Shown: positions 28,096-36,301, numbered from the stretch's first letter. The stretch is 64,000 nt of DNA from Rubellimicrobium thermophilum DSM 16684 (GCF_000442315.1 NZ_KE557322.1:336447-400446), one strand, 5' to 3'. Notes: generated by a model from the letters alone, not told the origin. Program-made: numbers and translations.

Positions 28096-28685
28096 CAGGC
28101 AATTTCCTTCTGGTCGGCAGCATTTGCAGCTTCGCCGAGAATGGCGCTTACGAGTTGTCCCCGGAGTGCGGCGAGGCGACGGAGCAGTTGGCCCTCCTGC
28201 CGTGAGAGGGCGTCGAGTTCGACGATACGTCTCTGCGTCTGCAGGTCGGGCACGGCAATCTCGAGGTTCTCGAGGACCGCCATCGGGATCATCCTGAGGC
28301 TTGTGCCCTGCGCTTCGGCGCCAAGCCTGCGCTGCGCGTCGGGCTGGTTGATGGCCCACGCCAAGTATTCGGGGTGAACTCGATCCCTGTCGGGACGAAT
28401 GATCACCAACGGGACGATGACCACGACGGGCTCCGGCAGCGGATCCGGAATGGCCGCCGCGGCGTTCGGCTCCCCGCGCGAGCGAAAGACGACCTCGCCG
28501 CCACGGACGAAGTATCGGTCGGAGAGCTTGTCGAGGTCGTACCTCTGGAAGTCCGGGCCTGGCGCTTCGCCGATTGTTCCGACGTCACGCAGCTGCAAGG
28601 CCGGCACACCACCCTCCGACAGCGGATCGAGCCTTCCGCGCGCCGTGTAGCCGGAGTGAATGTCAGAAAGCTCCGCGAGTCGCAT
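28095..28685 (-). CDS. Half-length Type I specificity subunit (single target-recognition domain)
   Basis: 196 aa, starting MRLAELSDIHSGYTARG, with one target-recognition domain and one conserved helical tail (VPDLQTQRRIVELDALSRQE). This is half the length of a normal HsdS, but it has an intact start and end and belongs to a recurring short HsdS family, so it looks functional rather than truncated. It is the first gene of the restriction-modification operon, directly before hsdM. It may act as a homodimer or compete with the full HsdS, giving two methylation specificities (inference). Confidence 0.88.
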   Translation of the reverse strand: MRLAELSDIHSGYTARGRLDPLSEGGVPALQLRDVGTIGEAPGPDFQRYDLDKLSDRYFVRGGEVVFRSRGEPNAAAAIPDPLPEPVVVIVPLVIIRPDRDRVHPEYLAWAINQPDAQRRLGAEAQGTSLRMIPMAVLENLEIAVPDLQTQRRIVELDALSRQEGQLLRRLAALRGQLVSAILGEAANAADQKEIA

Positions 28686-28694
28686 GAATGAATT

Positions 28695-28716
28695 CTCTGT
28701 AAGACGATTTACAGAG
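28695..28716. promoter_or_regulatory. Operator-like inverted repeat before the restriction operon
   Basis: CTCTGTAA (28695-28702) and TTACAGAG (28709-28716) form a perfect 8-bp inverted repeat with a 6-base spacer, ending ten bases from the half-HsdS start and lying just downstream of the -10 element. A further TACAGAG occurs at 28769-28775. The placement suits repressor binding at the transcription start. Confidence 0.5.
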
Positions 28717-28744
28717 GTCTAGGCGAGCCCGTCCCTCGAGTCAA
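28716..28744 (-). promoter_or_regulatory. Promoter of the restriction-modification operon
   Basis: On the minus strand TTGACT (plus 28739-28744) and TAGACC (28716-28721) are separated by 17 bases, 31 bases before the half-hsdS start. Confidence 0.5.
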
Positions 28745-28767
28745 TCCTCCGAAGTGCAGTTTTCGAC

Positions 28768-29154
28768 CTACAGAGAAAAATGCAGCGCCTGATGCTGCCA
28801 TGTGAGCGGGAACGGCTCCAGCACCTGCGCCAGAGTCACCTCCGGCCCCTGCTTCCCGTCCAGGATCGCCTCAACAATGTCAGGCGCGAGCAGCGTGAGC
28901 CGCAGGACGCGGGTCATGTAGGAAGGCGCGATGCCCTCCCGTTCGGCCAGTTCGGCGATGGTAGCGAACTCACCCGACTCCAGCATCCGTTTCCAGCGGA
29001 ACGCGCGCGCCAGCGCCTTGACCAGCGTGTTGTCGGTCCGTGGCGAGTGCGCCGCGCCTTCTGGCAACTGCATCTCTTTCCGTCCGCCCCGCTTCACGAT
29101 GCGGAACGGGACGTGGAGAGTCATGGTCTCCGGAATCGGAGCCCCGCGGGTCAT
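28768..29154 (-). CDS. ParB-like HTH protein of the integration module
   Basis: 128 aa. The central segment IAELAEREGIAPSYMTRVLR resembles the ParB/KorB helix-turn-helix followed by the LAPDIVEAILDG helix. There is no nuclease domain. The ATG at 29152-29154 overlaps the recombinase stop (ATGA). Genes of this kind accompany large serine recombinases in alphaproteobacterial elements, perhaps as directionality or regulatory factors (inference). Confidence 0.75.
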   Translation of the reverse strand: MTRGAPIPETMTLHVPFRIVKRGGRKEMQLPEGAAHSPRTDNTLVKALARAFRWKRMLESGEFATIAELAEREGIAPSYMTRVLRLTLLAPDIVEAILDGKQGPEVTLAQVLEPFPLTWQHQALHFSL

Positions 29155-30476
29155 GCGGCAGCCTCGATGCCACCGGCCAGCATCTCGCGGGCGAGGCCGC
29201 CGAGCCCGTCGACACGCAGGGCGACGTTGAGCCCATCGGTGCCGATGTCGACGCGCTCGACCAGAAGTGCCACGATGCGTGCCTGCTCGGCAGGGAAGAG
29301 CTCGTCCCACAGCGGGTCAAGTTGTTGGAGGGCCGCGCGGGCGTCGGCCTCGGTGATGTCGTCGGCATGGGCGCGTGCCGCCTTCCATGTCCCCGCCACA
29401 ATCTCGGGCTGGCGGAACACGGCACGAAGCTGGTCGATGACGGCAGCCTCGATCTCGCCTGCCGGAATGCGGCCGATGGGGCACGACCCGGCGCCATGCT
29501 TCAAAACCGTCTGGCTGACATAGTAGCGGTAGAGCTTGCCGCCTTTCCGGGTGTGGCTGGGCGAGAACGCCGCGCCATCGGGGCCGTAAAGCAGCCCTTT
29601 CAATAATGCCGGCGTCTCGGCGCGGGTGCGGGCGGCACGTTTGCGCGGGCTTTCTTTCAGGATCGCATGGACGCGGTCCCATGTCTCGCGGTCGATGATT
29701 GCTTTGTGCTCGCCGGGGTAGCTCTGCCCCTTGTGGACCGCCTCGCCGACATAGGCGCGGTTGTTCAGCATTCGGTAGAGATACTTCTTGTCGATCCGGT
29801 TGCCCTTGGGCGTGCGGATGCCGCGCTTGGCGACCTCGCGCGCCAGTTCCGTGCCCGAGCCGATCTCGAGGAAGCGGGTAAAGATCCAGCGGACATGCCC
29901 GGCGCGTTCCTCGTCGACCACGAGCTTGCGGTTCTCGACGCGGTAGCCGTAGGGCGGCACCCCGCCCATCCACATGCCCTTCTTGCGAGAGGCCGCGACC
30001 TTGTCGCGGATGCGCTCGGCCGTCACCTCGCGCTCGAACTGGGCGAAAGAGAGCAGGATGTTCAGCGTCAGCCGCCCCATCGACGTGGTCGTGTTGAAGC
30101 TTTGCGTCACCGAGACGAACGTCACGCCGTTCCGGTCGAACACCTCGACAAGCTTGGCGAAGTCGGCCAGCGAGCGGCTGAGGCGGTCGATCTTGTACAC
30201 GACCACCACGTCCACCAGACCGTCGTCGATGTCGGCCATCAGCCGTTTCAGTCCGGGGCGCTCCAACGTGCCGCCGGAGATCCCCCCGTCGTCGTACTGA
30301 TCGCGGACCAGCACCCAGCCCTCGGACCGCTGGCTGGCGATGTACGCCTCGCAGGCCTCCCGCTGGGCGTGGAGCGAGTTGAATTCCTGCTCCAGCCCTT
30401 CCTCGGAGGATTTCCGGGTGTAGACCGCACAGCGTAGCTTGCGGACGAACTTCGATTTCTCCGGCGGCTTGGTCAT
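29151..30476 (-). CDS. Large serine recombinase (site-specific integrase)
   Basis: 441 aa. N-terminal resolvase domain with the catalytic serine in VYTRKSSEEGLEQEF, conserved IDRLSRSLADF, then a recombinase domain (GGVPPYGYRV, GIRTPKGNRIDKKYLYRML), a zinc-ribbon-like region and a C-terminal helical tail. It is the likely integrase of the prophage to its right. The ATG at 30474-30476 is used; the open stretch upstream lies within the DUF2924 gene. Confidence 0.94.
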   Translation of the reverse strand: MTKPPEKSKFVRKLRCAVYTRKSSEEGLEQEFNSLHAQREACEAYIASQRSEGWVLVRDQYDDGGISGGTLERPGLKRLMADIDDGLVDVVVVYKIDRLSRSLADFAKLVEVFDRNGVTFVSVTQSFNTTTSMGRLTLNILLSFAQFEREVTAERIRDKVAASRKKGMWMGGVPPYGYRVENRKLVVDEERAGHVRWIFTRFLEIGSGTELAREVAKRGIRTPKGNRIDKKYLYRMLNNRAYVGEAVHKGQSYPGEHKAIIDRETWDRVHAILKESPRKRAARTRAETPALLKGLLYGPDGAAFSPSHTRKGGKLYRYYVSQTVLKHGAGSCPIGRIPAGEIEAAVIDQLRAVFRQPEIVAGTWKAARAHADDITEADARAALQQLDPLWDELFPAEQARIVALLVERVDIGTDGLNVALRVDGLGGLAREMLAGGIEAAA

Positions 30477-30925
30477 GTCCGCGCCCTCCGGCTGCGCAAG
30501 CCGAAGAAGACCCACCCGTTCCAGCGCGTGCCGGTGATGGCCCGCGCGATGGCCGAGAGCGACTTGTAGGGCCGACCCTGCCATTCGAAGCCGTCCGCGG
30601 TGACGGTGACGACGTGCTCGACGCCCTGCCACTCGCGGATCAGCCGCGTGCCGGTGATGGGCATGGTGTCGGCGCGGATGCGGCTTTTCTTCCGGTCGCC
30701 ACCGTCCAGTTCCTCGCCCAGCCGTTCCAGCCGCCGGATGGTTTCCGGCTTCAGCCCGCCAAGGCTGAGTTCCTGGATGCGGTAGGCCAGGCGGGATTCA
30801 AGGTAGCGCCGGTTGAACGGCGGCGGTTCGCTGTCGAACAACTCGCGCCACTGCTTCTTCAGGTCGGGCGTCGGCGTAGTCTTCAGCGCGGCCAGGCGCG
30901 CGGGGATGAGGTCGTGAGTCGTCAT
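30473..30925 (-). CDS. DUF2924 family protein
   Basis: 150 aa. It has the DUF2924 pattern: N-terminal LKKQWRELF, RYLESRLAYRIQELSLGGL, then GTRLIREWQGVEHVVTV and YKSLSAIARAITGTRWNGWVFFGL (both in the C-terminal half). It is co-translated with the recombinase (ATGA overlap) and nearly always linked to one. Function unknown; DNA binding near att sites is possible. Confidence 0.88.
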   Translation of the reverse strand: MTTHDLIPARLAALKTTPTPDLKKQWRELFDSEPPPFNRRYLESRLAYRIQELSLGGLKPETIRRLERLGEELDGGDRKKSRIRADTMPITGTRLIREWQGVEHVVTVTADGFEWQGRPYKSLSAIARAITGTRWNGWVFFGLRSRRART

Positions 30926-31125
30926 GCGGTCTCCGTTGGGTTCGGGGTTGCATGACGGCATCGGTCGCTGGACAAGTGTAGGCAACGTTCTCCGGTGTCT
31001 TCAGATACTTCGCCCTCATCACGCATCCGCAACCGAAAAAGCCCGAGCGCCAGCAGGCCGCACAGCTCAGTGCGGCGTTCGGCGGGCGTCATCAAGTCGG
31101 GCGGCAGCGGATTGGGGCGTTTCAT
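30922..31125 (-). CDS. Small hypothetical protein of the integration module
   Basis: 67 aa, starting MKRPNPLPPDLMTPAERR, followed by a helical ELCGLLALGLFRLRMR segment. It overlaps the DUF2924 start by four bases, making it the first gene of the recombinase operon. Not recognised beyond its recurrent position beside DUF2924. Confidence 0.72.
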   Translation of the reverse strand: MKRPNPLPPDLMTPAERRTELCGLLALGLFRLRMRDEGEVSEDTGERCLHLSSDRCRHATPNPTETA

Positions 31126-31316
31126 GTCTCGGTGGCTATGCTCGGTGGTGTCGTTACCGATCAAAAGCCACCCAGCCGTCCGAGGTGGGACATCTCAGCG
31201 GAACGGGATGCGGAAATGCGAACAGGGAGAGAACATCAGGGCTTGCCGATCACGGATTTGTCCATGATTATCGCAGGTTGAATCAATCGAGAGCAGTAGT
31301 TCATTGAGGTGAGTTC

Positions 31317-33566
31317 ATGGCGCGCAAAGCATCCCCGATCGGTCCGCATGTTCTGGCGCTGATCGAGGATGCGCGCGTCGACCTCGCCCGAGCTGCCCTT
31401 GCCGTGCGCGAGGGCGACAATGAGCCGGAATTCAAGCTGCCCGAGGACGTTCCCGACCTCGCCGACGAAGAAGCGGTCGAGGCGTTTCGGCAAGCACTAG
31501 TCGAGACGCTGTCGGATTTCGACCGCGATGACCTGCGACCTGCGGAGCAGCGATCACGAAGGATCCGGGCCCTCGCCGAGAAAAAGGGCGTCACCTCGCT
31601 CACCACCATTGTCGAGCAACAACTCGATGTGACACGGTCGCAGGAGTTTCACCGGCAGCCAGATGAGCTCTGCAGAAGCATCTGGGCATATCTCCATGAA
31701 CGCGAAGCCTTCGAGGATGCGGAGAGCTTTCACTTCGCCCGACAGTTCCGCGACCACGGCAAGCTCTACGACGCCTTCGAGGTCGAACTGGAGAACCAGG
31801 TAGCCCTCGACGCGGCGGCCATCGACGAAAAGGCGCTGGCGTCCAAGATAAAGGGCATGCTCGAGCTGAAGCCCGAGATATCCTGCACGGTCAAGGCGCT
31901 CGATCTGCCTGCCACCGATACGCACCCTGCGTCCATCATGCTGATCGTCCGGCATGGTGGCCCGCTTTCGAGCGTCTACGATCACCGGCAAGACGGACGG
32001 CGGGGAACCATCTACTACCGCCCGCCGAACGAGGCGACGCTGATCTACACGCCCTCGATGCGGCAGATCGAGGTTTGCGCGGACAGCCCCGTGGTGCGCC
32101 AGACGGTTAGCGACTCCTTCGCCGAAGTTGCGCTCGGTCACGACATCTCCCAGAAGCCGCTGACCTGGAAGCGCTATAATCTCTCGCGCTTCCGCTCTTC
32201 GCTTCTCCTGCAGCCCCCTGAGATCGAAGGGTATGCGTTCGAGTTCGCGCGCGTCATCGAAGCCGAGATCCGGCTGGGAACCTGGCGCCGCAAGCTTCAG
32301 CTCAAGGTGACAGTCGACGATGACATCCAGGAGGTTGCCGACCGATATCTCGGGGCGCGGAACATCTTTCGGCGCGCCGAAGCGTTCAGCCGGATCACCA
32401 TCGCGGTGGCCTACAACTTGATCGGCGATGAGAAGCAGCGGACGCTCAATATCACGATTGCGGGCACGAAGAGCTGCAACCTGCAGAGCAAGCCCGATCC
32501 GGAGGAACGCAGCCTCGGCTTCGCGCTGCTCAAGGAATGGGGAATCCTGAGCGCGTTCAGGCAAATCGCGCATGATGACCTTCGCGCGATATTCCCCCAG
32601 CTTGTTCAACTCCACGACCGTATCGAGGACGAGGTCAGCGGAAGTTTTCTGCTGGAACTCGGGCTTGACCCGAAGCGTCTGATCGAAGGCGGCCTGCTCG
32701 AGCGCCGCGACCGTCAGGATGTGGTTCTCATCGAGGACGACGACGTCGACGGGGAAGGCGCCGTCAAGCCGTCGGCGACCGAGGGCATGGTCCAGGCTGT
32801 CGGCCCTTTCGGCGAAGACGTCGGCAAGCGCCCCGCGTCGGATGTCGAGATGTTCGCTGTCAACGCTCAGTGGCTTCACGAGACGCTCATGCGCCTGATG
32901 AAGCCGCTGCTGAGCAAGCGGGCGGCCCAGATCCTGGACCCGGACCTGACCCTTGTCGGCGCGATCCAGATCGATGAGGCAGATGTGCCCGTCTATTTCG
33001 CCCGGCGGCTCAATGATCCGAAAGCGGCGCAGAGACTGGATCTGATGTTGCGCGCGCGGGACACCGCTGGGGTGGGCATCATCTTCGCCGCGAGCGAGGA
33101 GATGCCGTCACATCTTGGGCCCAACATCGTCATGCCGCTGCTGTCCCATCTCGCGTCGGCGGGCGAGGAAATGCTGTTCGCGCGCGACGGAATAGAACTC
33201 GCGTACCGAGACGGTCTTTCACTCGCACGCGGGGGCGTGTCGCCGCGGGTGGTTCGGACAGGCAAGCAGTCCGGCACGCTGTTCATTCCTGGCAGGGAGC
33301 CGCTTCACCTCGCTGGGAACGATCAACTTACAATCTTCGAGCGCCTGGTGGTCGCAGCCGCGAAAGGCAGTCCCGACGTTCAGGTAAAGGCGCTGATGGA
33401 AGGCTTCGAGTCCAGAAGCCCCCAGCAGGCGTTCCGGAAGGAGACCTGGGACAGCATCCGGGACGTCTATATCGGCAAGGGTGCGAAGAACGGATATTGG
33501 CGACTGCTACTCACTGAGCAGCCAACCGAAGCCGTGGCCGAGCCAACCGAGGAAGCGACCGTCTAA
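31317..33566 (+). CDS. Unrecognised 749-aa protein
   Basis: Large soluble protein with no signal peptide or membrane segment and no motif I can assign with confidence (no Walker A, no obvious nuclease or protease signature). An acidic segment lies near residue 475 (EDDDVDGEG). The C-terminal part (DLTLVGAIQIDEADVPVYFARRL) looks like an alpha/beta domain. A strong ribosome-binding site GAGGTGA lies five bases before the ATG. It is transcribed divergently from the recombinase operon and alone, between integration and replication modules, a position where phages and islands often keep defence or superinfection genes (inference only). Confidence 0.85.
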   Translation: MARKASPIGPHVLALIEDARVDLARAALAVREGDNEPEFKLPEDVPDLADEEAVEAFRQALVETLSDFDRDDLRPAEQRSRRIRALAEKKGVTSLTTIVEQQLDVTRSQEFHRQPDELCRSIWAYLHEREAFEDAESFHFARQFRDHGKLYDAFEVELENQVALDAAAIDEKALASKIKGMLELKPEISCTVKALDLPATDTHPASIMLIVRHGGPLSSVYDHRQDGRRGTIYYRPPNEATLIYTPSMRQIEVCADSPVVRQTVSDSFAEVALGHDISQKPLTWKRYNLSRFRSSLLLQPPEIEGYAFEFARVIEAEIRLGTWRRKLQLKVTVDDDIQEVADRYLGARNIFRRAEAFSRITIAVAYNLIGDEKQRTLNITIAGTKSCNLQSKPDPEERSLGFALLKEWGILSAFRQIAHDDLRAIFPQLVQLHDRIEDEVSGSFLLELGLDPKRLIEGGLLERRDRQDVVLIEDDDVDGEGAVKPSATEGMVQAVGPFGEDVGKRPASDVEMFAVNAQWLHETLMRLMKPLLSKRAAQILDPDLTLVGAIQIDEADVPVYFARRLNDPKAAQRLDLMLRARDTAGVGIIFAASEEMPSHLGPNIVMPLLSHLASAGEEMLFARDGIELAYRDGLSLARGGVSPRVVRTGKQSGTLFIPGREPLHLAGNDQLTIFERLVVAAAKGSPDVQVKALMEGFESRSPQQAFRKETWDSIRDVYIGKGAKNGYWRLLLTEQPTEAVAEPTEEATV

Positions 33567-33609
33567 CAGCGGTCTAACATGCGGCGGGAGACGGTCTAAC
33601 AAACCGCTG
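33561..33609. repeat. Three GTCTAACA repeats with flanking inverted repeat
   Basis: GTCTAACA occurs at 33561-33568, 33572-33579 and 33594-33601. CAGCGGT (33567-33573) is inverted as ACCGCTG (33603-33609). The cluster straddles the stop of the 749-aa gene and precedes the Com-like gene, so it may be a terminator or an operator. Confidence 0.6.
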
Positions 33610-33644
33610 ATTACTGGAAGGGCTCCACATAGAGGAGCACTTCC

Positions 33645-33890
33645 ATGCCGACTCCCTTCCCCCCGCGCCAGGCAGCCCAGACGAGCTGGTCCGGCGCCGC
33701 GAAGACCAAGCCCACCACCCACAACTCGGAATGGCGCTGCACGCGCTGTGACAAGCTGCTCGGCGTCTGCCGGGACGGCCGCATGCACCTGCGCTTCGCG
33801 CGGGGGCACGAGTATCTCGTGGGCTTCCCGATTCAGGCCACCTGCCGCGGCTGCGGCACGCTGAACCACGCGACCGCACCCGCGCGCTGA
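33645..33890 (+). CDS. Com-like zinc-ribbon protein
   Basis: 81 aa. Two cysteine pairs (WRCTRCDKLLG and ATCRGCGTLN) flank a short basic region, as in the phage Mu Com translational activator family, which binds mRNA or DNA through a zinc ribbon. First gene of the early phage operon on the plus strand. Confidence 0.75.
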   Translation: MPTPFPPRQAAQTSWSGAAKTKPTTHNSEWRCTRCDKLLGVCRDGRMHLRFARGHEYLVGFPIQATCRGCGTLNHATAPAR

Positions 33891-33960
33891 CGCGCGCATT
33901 CACCAACCCCCTGAAATCGCAGAGACGCGCGACGTCCTGACCTGGCCACGAGAAGGCGCC

Positions 33961-33987
33961 GGACGCCTGGCCGCAAGGCAGGCGTCC
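33961..33987. other. Stem-loop before the sigma-like gene
   Basis: GGACGCCTG (33961-33969) and CAGGCGTCC (33979-33987) form a perfect 9-bp stem with a 9-base loop, about 37 bases before the next start codon. There is no T-run, so it is more likely a leader RNA structure than a terminator. Confidence 0.6.
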
Positions 33988-34024
33988 AATGTCCTTCGCG
34001 TGGCACGAGATCCGTGATCACCTC

Positions 34025-34711
34025 ATGCATTCATCCTCCAACCTTCACTTCCAGCGCAGTTTCGACGCCGTCCGGCGTGAACAGGCCGCCCTTGCAGCGT
34101 TCCGGGATCCGGCGGCCCTGCTGGACGGGCTGCACCGCACCCCCGGCGATCAGGGCCAGAAGAACCTGATCCTCGCCGCTCTCGTCAGGGCAGCGCAGGG
34201 CGACGGGCCCACGTCCGACAGCGCCCTGACAATGCTGTTGCTGGCGCTCTGGCCCGGCCTCGACGCCATCCGGCGCCGGTCGCTCTGGCGCAGGCTCGGC
34301 ACCGCTGACGAGGTCGCGTCCGACGTGCTGGCGCGCACTACTGAGGCGATCCGCGGCCTCGACCTCGGGCGCGTCAACTGGATCGCGGCCACGGTGCTCC
34401 GCAACGTAGAGCGCGACATGGTCCGCGTGCGCCAGCGCGACACGGCGCGCGAACATCTAGCCAGCGGCGCCGACCCCGACGAGGTGGCGGACAGCGGCGA
34501 CAGCGGAATCGGCGCGGATGGGTACGCCCGGCTGAACGGCGCCGTGCGGAAGCTGCTCGGCGACGACGCCGTGCTGGTGATCCGCGTGGCGATCGAGGGT
34601 TTTTCCCAAGCCGAGGCGGGAGCTGAACTGGGGCTGACCGAGGCCGCCGCCCGCAAGCGGTACCAGCGCGCGATGCGCCGGCTGCACGACGCCCTCGAGG
34701 AAATCCCCTGA
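34025..34711 (+). CDS. Sigma-70-like / HTH phage regulator
   Basis: 228 aa from the ATG at 34025. The C-terminal segment (SQAEAGAELGLTEAAARKRY then QRAMRRLHDAL) is a sigma region-4-like helix-turn-helix. The middle (EVASDVLARTTEAIRGLD) resembles a region-2-like helical part. It might control early phage transcription, but sigma activity cannot be claimed from sequence. An in-frame start 36 bases upstream is possible. Confidence 0.7.
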   Translation: MHSSSNLHFQRSFDAVRREQAALAAFRDPAALLDGLHRTPGDQGQKNLILAALVRAAQGDGPTSDSALTMLLLALWPGLDAIRRRSLWRRLGTADEVASDVLARTTEAIRGLDLGRVNWIAATVLRNVERDMVRVRQRDTAREHLASGADPDEVADSGDSGIGADGYARLNGAVRKLLGDDAVLVIRVAIEGFSQAEAGAELGLTEAAARKRYQRAMRRLHDALEEIP

Positions 34712-34716
34712 GCCGA

Positions 34717-34795
34717 TGTCCCGATCCGGTCCCGCCGGTGGCTTTTCCCATCCGAGCGCCCCGAGCGCCTTCCCTCCAACCGAAAGCAGACACGC
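34717..34795 (+). repeat. Leader repeat, copy 1
   Basis: Intergenic leader with the core TGTCCCGATCCGGTC, a CCGG-N5-CCGG mini-hairpin, GGTGGCTTTT and then CCTCCAACCGAAAG before the start codon of the next gene. The same order of elements recurs at 36219-36301. Confidence 0.7.
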
Positions 34796-34990
34796 ATGAA
34801 CCGCACTGCCGATCTGTCGCTCGAGGATTTCAGGCGTCTTCCGGGGCTCTATCGCCGCTGGGAGCTGACCGAGGTCTGCGAGCCCAACCGCAACTATCAG
34901 ATCGAGGACGCCGGCGCCCATGCCGACGGGACGCCGCTCTTGGCGATCTACGTCGCCGAGCCCGCGCCCGACGTCCGCGAGGCCGCGTGA
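34796..34990 (+). CDS. Small hypothetical phage protein
   Basis: 64 aa, acidic, beginning MNRTADLSLEDFRRLPGLYR. No recognised domain. It follows the first leader repeat and its stop overlaps the next ATG region (TGATG). Confidence 0.65.
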   Translation: MNRTADLSLEDFRRLPGLYRRWELTEVCEPNRNYQIEDAGAHADGTPLLAIYVAEPAPDVREAA

Positions 34991-35028
34991 TGCGCCTTCT
35001 CGATCACCTCATCCCACGGAGAACCGCC

Positions 35029-35325
35029 ATGCCGTACCAGCCGGACGACATCACCCGTCTTCGCAAGGCGAGCTACGCGCTCGAAGACCTCCCCGAAACC
35101 ATCGCCTTCCCGCAGCGCGCGGGTGACGAGCCGCGCGAGCCGCTGCCGGTCGTCGAGGCGACCGTCGACGAGATCGCCTTCGCGATCGTGGAGGCTGAGC
35201 GCGAGAGCACGACCGCCTACCGCCGCGCCGATGCGCTGAAGCGGCTCTACAAGCTCGCCCGCGAGGCGGGGTGCATCGGCGCCGATTGCGCCGCCACGGC
35301 GGTGATGAAGAAGGAGGGCCAGTGA
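35029..35325 (+). CDS. Small hypothetical phage protein
   Basis: 98 aa from the ATG at 35029, which has GGAG nearby; an in-frame ATG at 34990 is the alternative. Helical and acidic (VDEIAFAIVEAERESTTAYR). Not recognised. Coupled to the ATPase gene downstream by a TGATG overlap. Confidence 0.7.
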   Translation: MPYQPDDITRLRKASYALEDLPETIAFPQRAGDEPREPLPVVEATVDEIAFAIVEAERESTTAYRRADALKRLYKLAREAGCIGADCAATAVMKKEGQ

Positions 35326-36200
35326 TGGCCCTTCCCATCATCGGCGCCGACGAACGGCTCGCACAGCGCAAGGGCATCAAGGGCGTCATCTTCGGCCGGT
35401 CCGGCATCGGCAAGACCAGCCTGCTCTGGACGCTGAACGCCTCGACCACGCTCTTCCTCGATCTCGAGGCCGGGGATCTGGCGGTCGAGGGGCTGGAGAT
35501 CGACACGCTCCGGCCCCGCACCTGGAAGGAATGCCGCGATTTCGCGGTGTTCATCGGCGGGCCGAACCCGGCGCTGCGCGAGGACCAGCCCTACAGTCAG
35601 GCGCATTTCGACGAGGTCTGCGGGCGCTACGGCGATCCGGCGGTGATCGGGAGATACGAGACCGTCTTCATCGACAGCATCACCGTGGCTGGGCGGCTCT
35701 GCTTCCAATGGTGCCGCGGCCAGCCCGAGGCGTTCTCCGAGAAGACCGGCAAGCCCGACATCCGCGGCGCCTACGGGCTGCATGGCCGCGAGATGATCGC
35801 GTGGCTGACCCACCTGCAGCACACGCGCGGCAAGCATGTCTGGTTCGTGGGCATCCTCGACGAGCGGCTCGACGACTTCAATCGGAAGGTCTTCCAGCCG
35901 CAGATCGACGGCTCGAAGACCGGGCTCGAGCTGCCCGGGATCGTGGATCAGGTCATCACCATGGCCGATATCCCGGACCCCGGCGGCCAGCCGCAGCGTG
36001 CCTTCGTCTGCCAGACGCTGAACCCTTGGGGCTTTCCGGCAAAGGACCGCTCGGGCCGCCTCGACAGGGTCGAGGCCCCGCATCTCGGCCGGCTGATGGA
36101 GAAGATCCAGCGCCCCGCGGCGCCTGCCTCCGAACGCCTGACTTGGCCGCCCGTGACCCCGGCCGATCCCGCCCCCGCTGAGGAGCCCGGCCATGGCTGA
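35325..36200 (+). CDS. Phage P-loop ATPase (Sak4-like recombination protein)
   Basis: 291 aa. Walker A GRSGIGKTS near residue 20 and Walker B TVFIDSIT near 110 on a RecA-type core. Followed by an ssDNA-binding-like protein, a helicase and an exonuclease, which matches phage recombination modules where a Sak4-type ATPase anneals DNA. The Sak4 label rests on motif and context rather than a full match. Confidence 0.8.
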   Translation: MALPIIGADERLAQRKGIKGVIFGRSGIGKTSLLWTLNASTTLFLDLEAGDLAVEGLEIDTLRPRTWKECRDFAVFIGGPNPALREDQPYSQAHFDEVCGRYGDPAVIGRYETVFIDSITVAGRLCFQWCRGQPEAFSEKTGKPDIRGAYGLHGREMIAWLTHLQHTRGKHVWFVGILDERLDDFNRKVFQPQIDGSKTGLELPGIVDQVITMADIPDPGGQPQRAFVCQTLNPWGFPAKDRSGRLDRVEAPHLGRLMEKIQRPAAPASERLTWPPVTPADPAPAEEPGHG

Positions 36201-36218
36201 GCGCCTCTCGCCATGCCC

Positions 36219-36301
36219 GGTGTCCCGATCCGGTCGCCGGGGTGGCTTTCCCCTTCTGACGCCGCTGCGCGTCCCATCCTCCAACTGAAAGGAGCCGCGC
36301 A
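36219..36301 (+). repeat. Leader repeat, copy 2
   Basis: Second copy of the leader at 34717-34795: TGTCCCGATCCGGTC, CCGG-N3-CCGG, GGTGGCTTT, CCTCCAACTGAAAGGAG and then the ATG of the ssDNA-binding-like gene. Confidence 0.7.

Noticed and set aside
31554-32879. A 441-codon open frame antisense to the 749-aa gene
   Set aside because: Codon-bias mirror; the plus-strand gene has the strong ribosome-binding site and more balanced composition.
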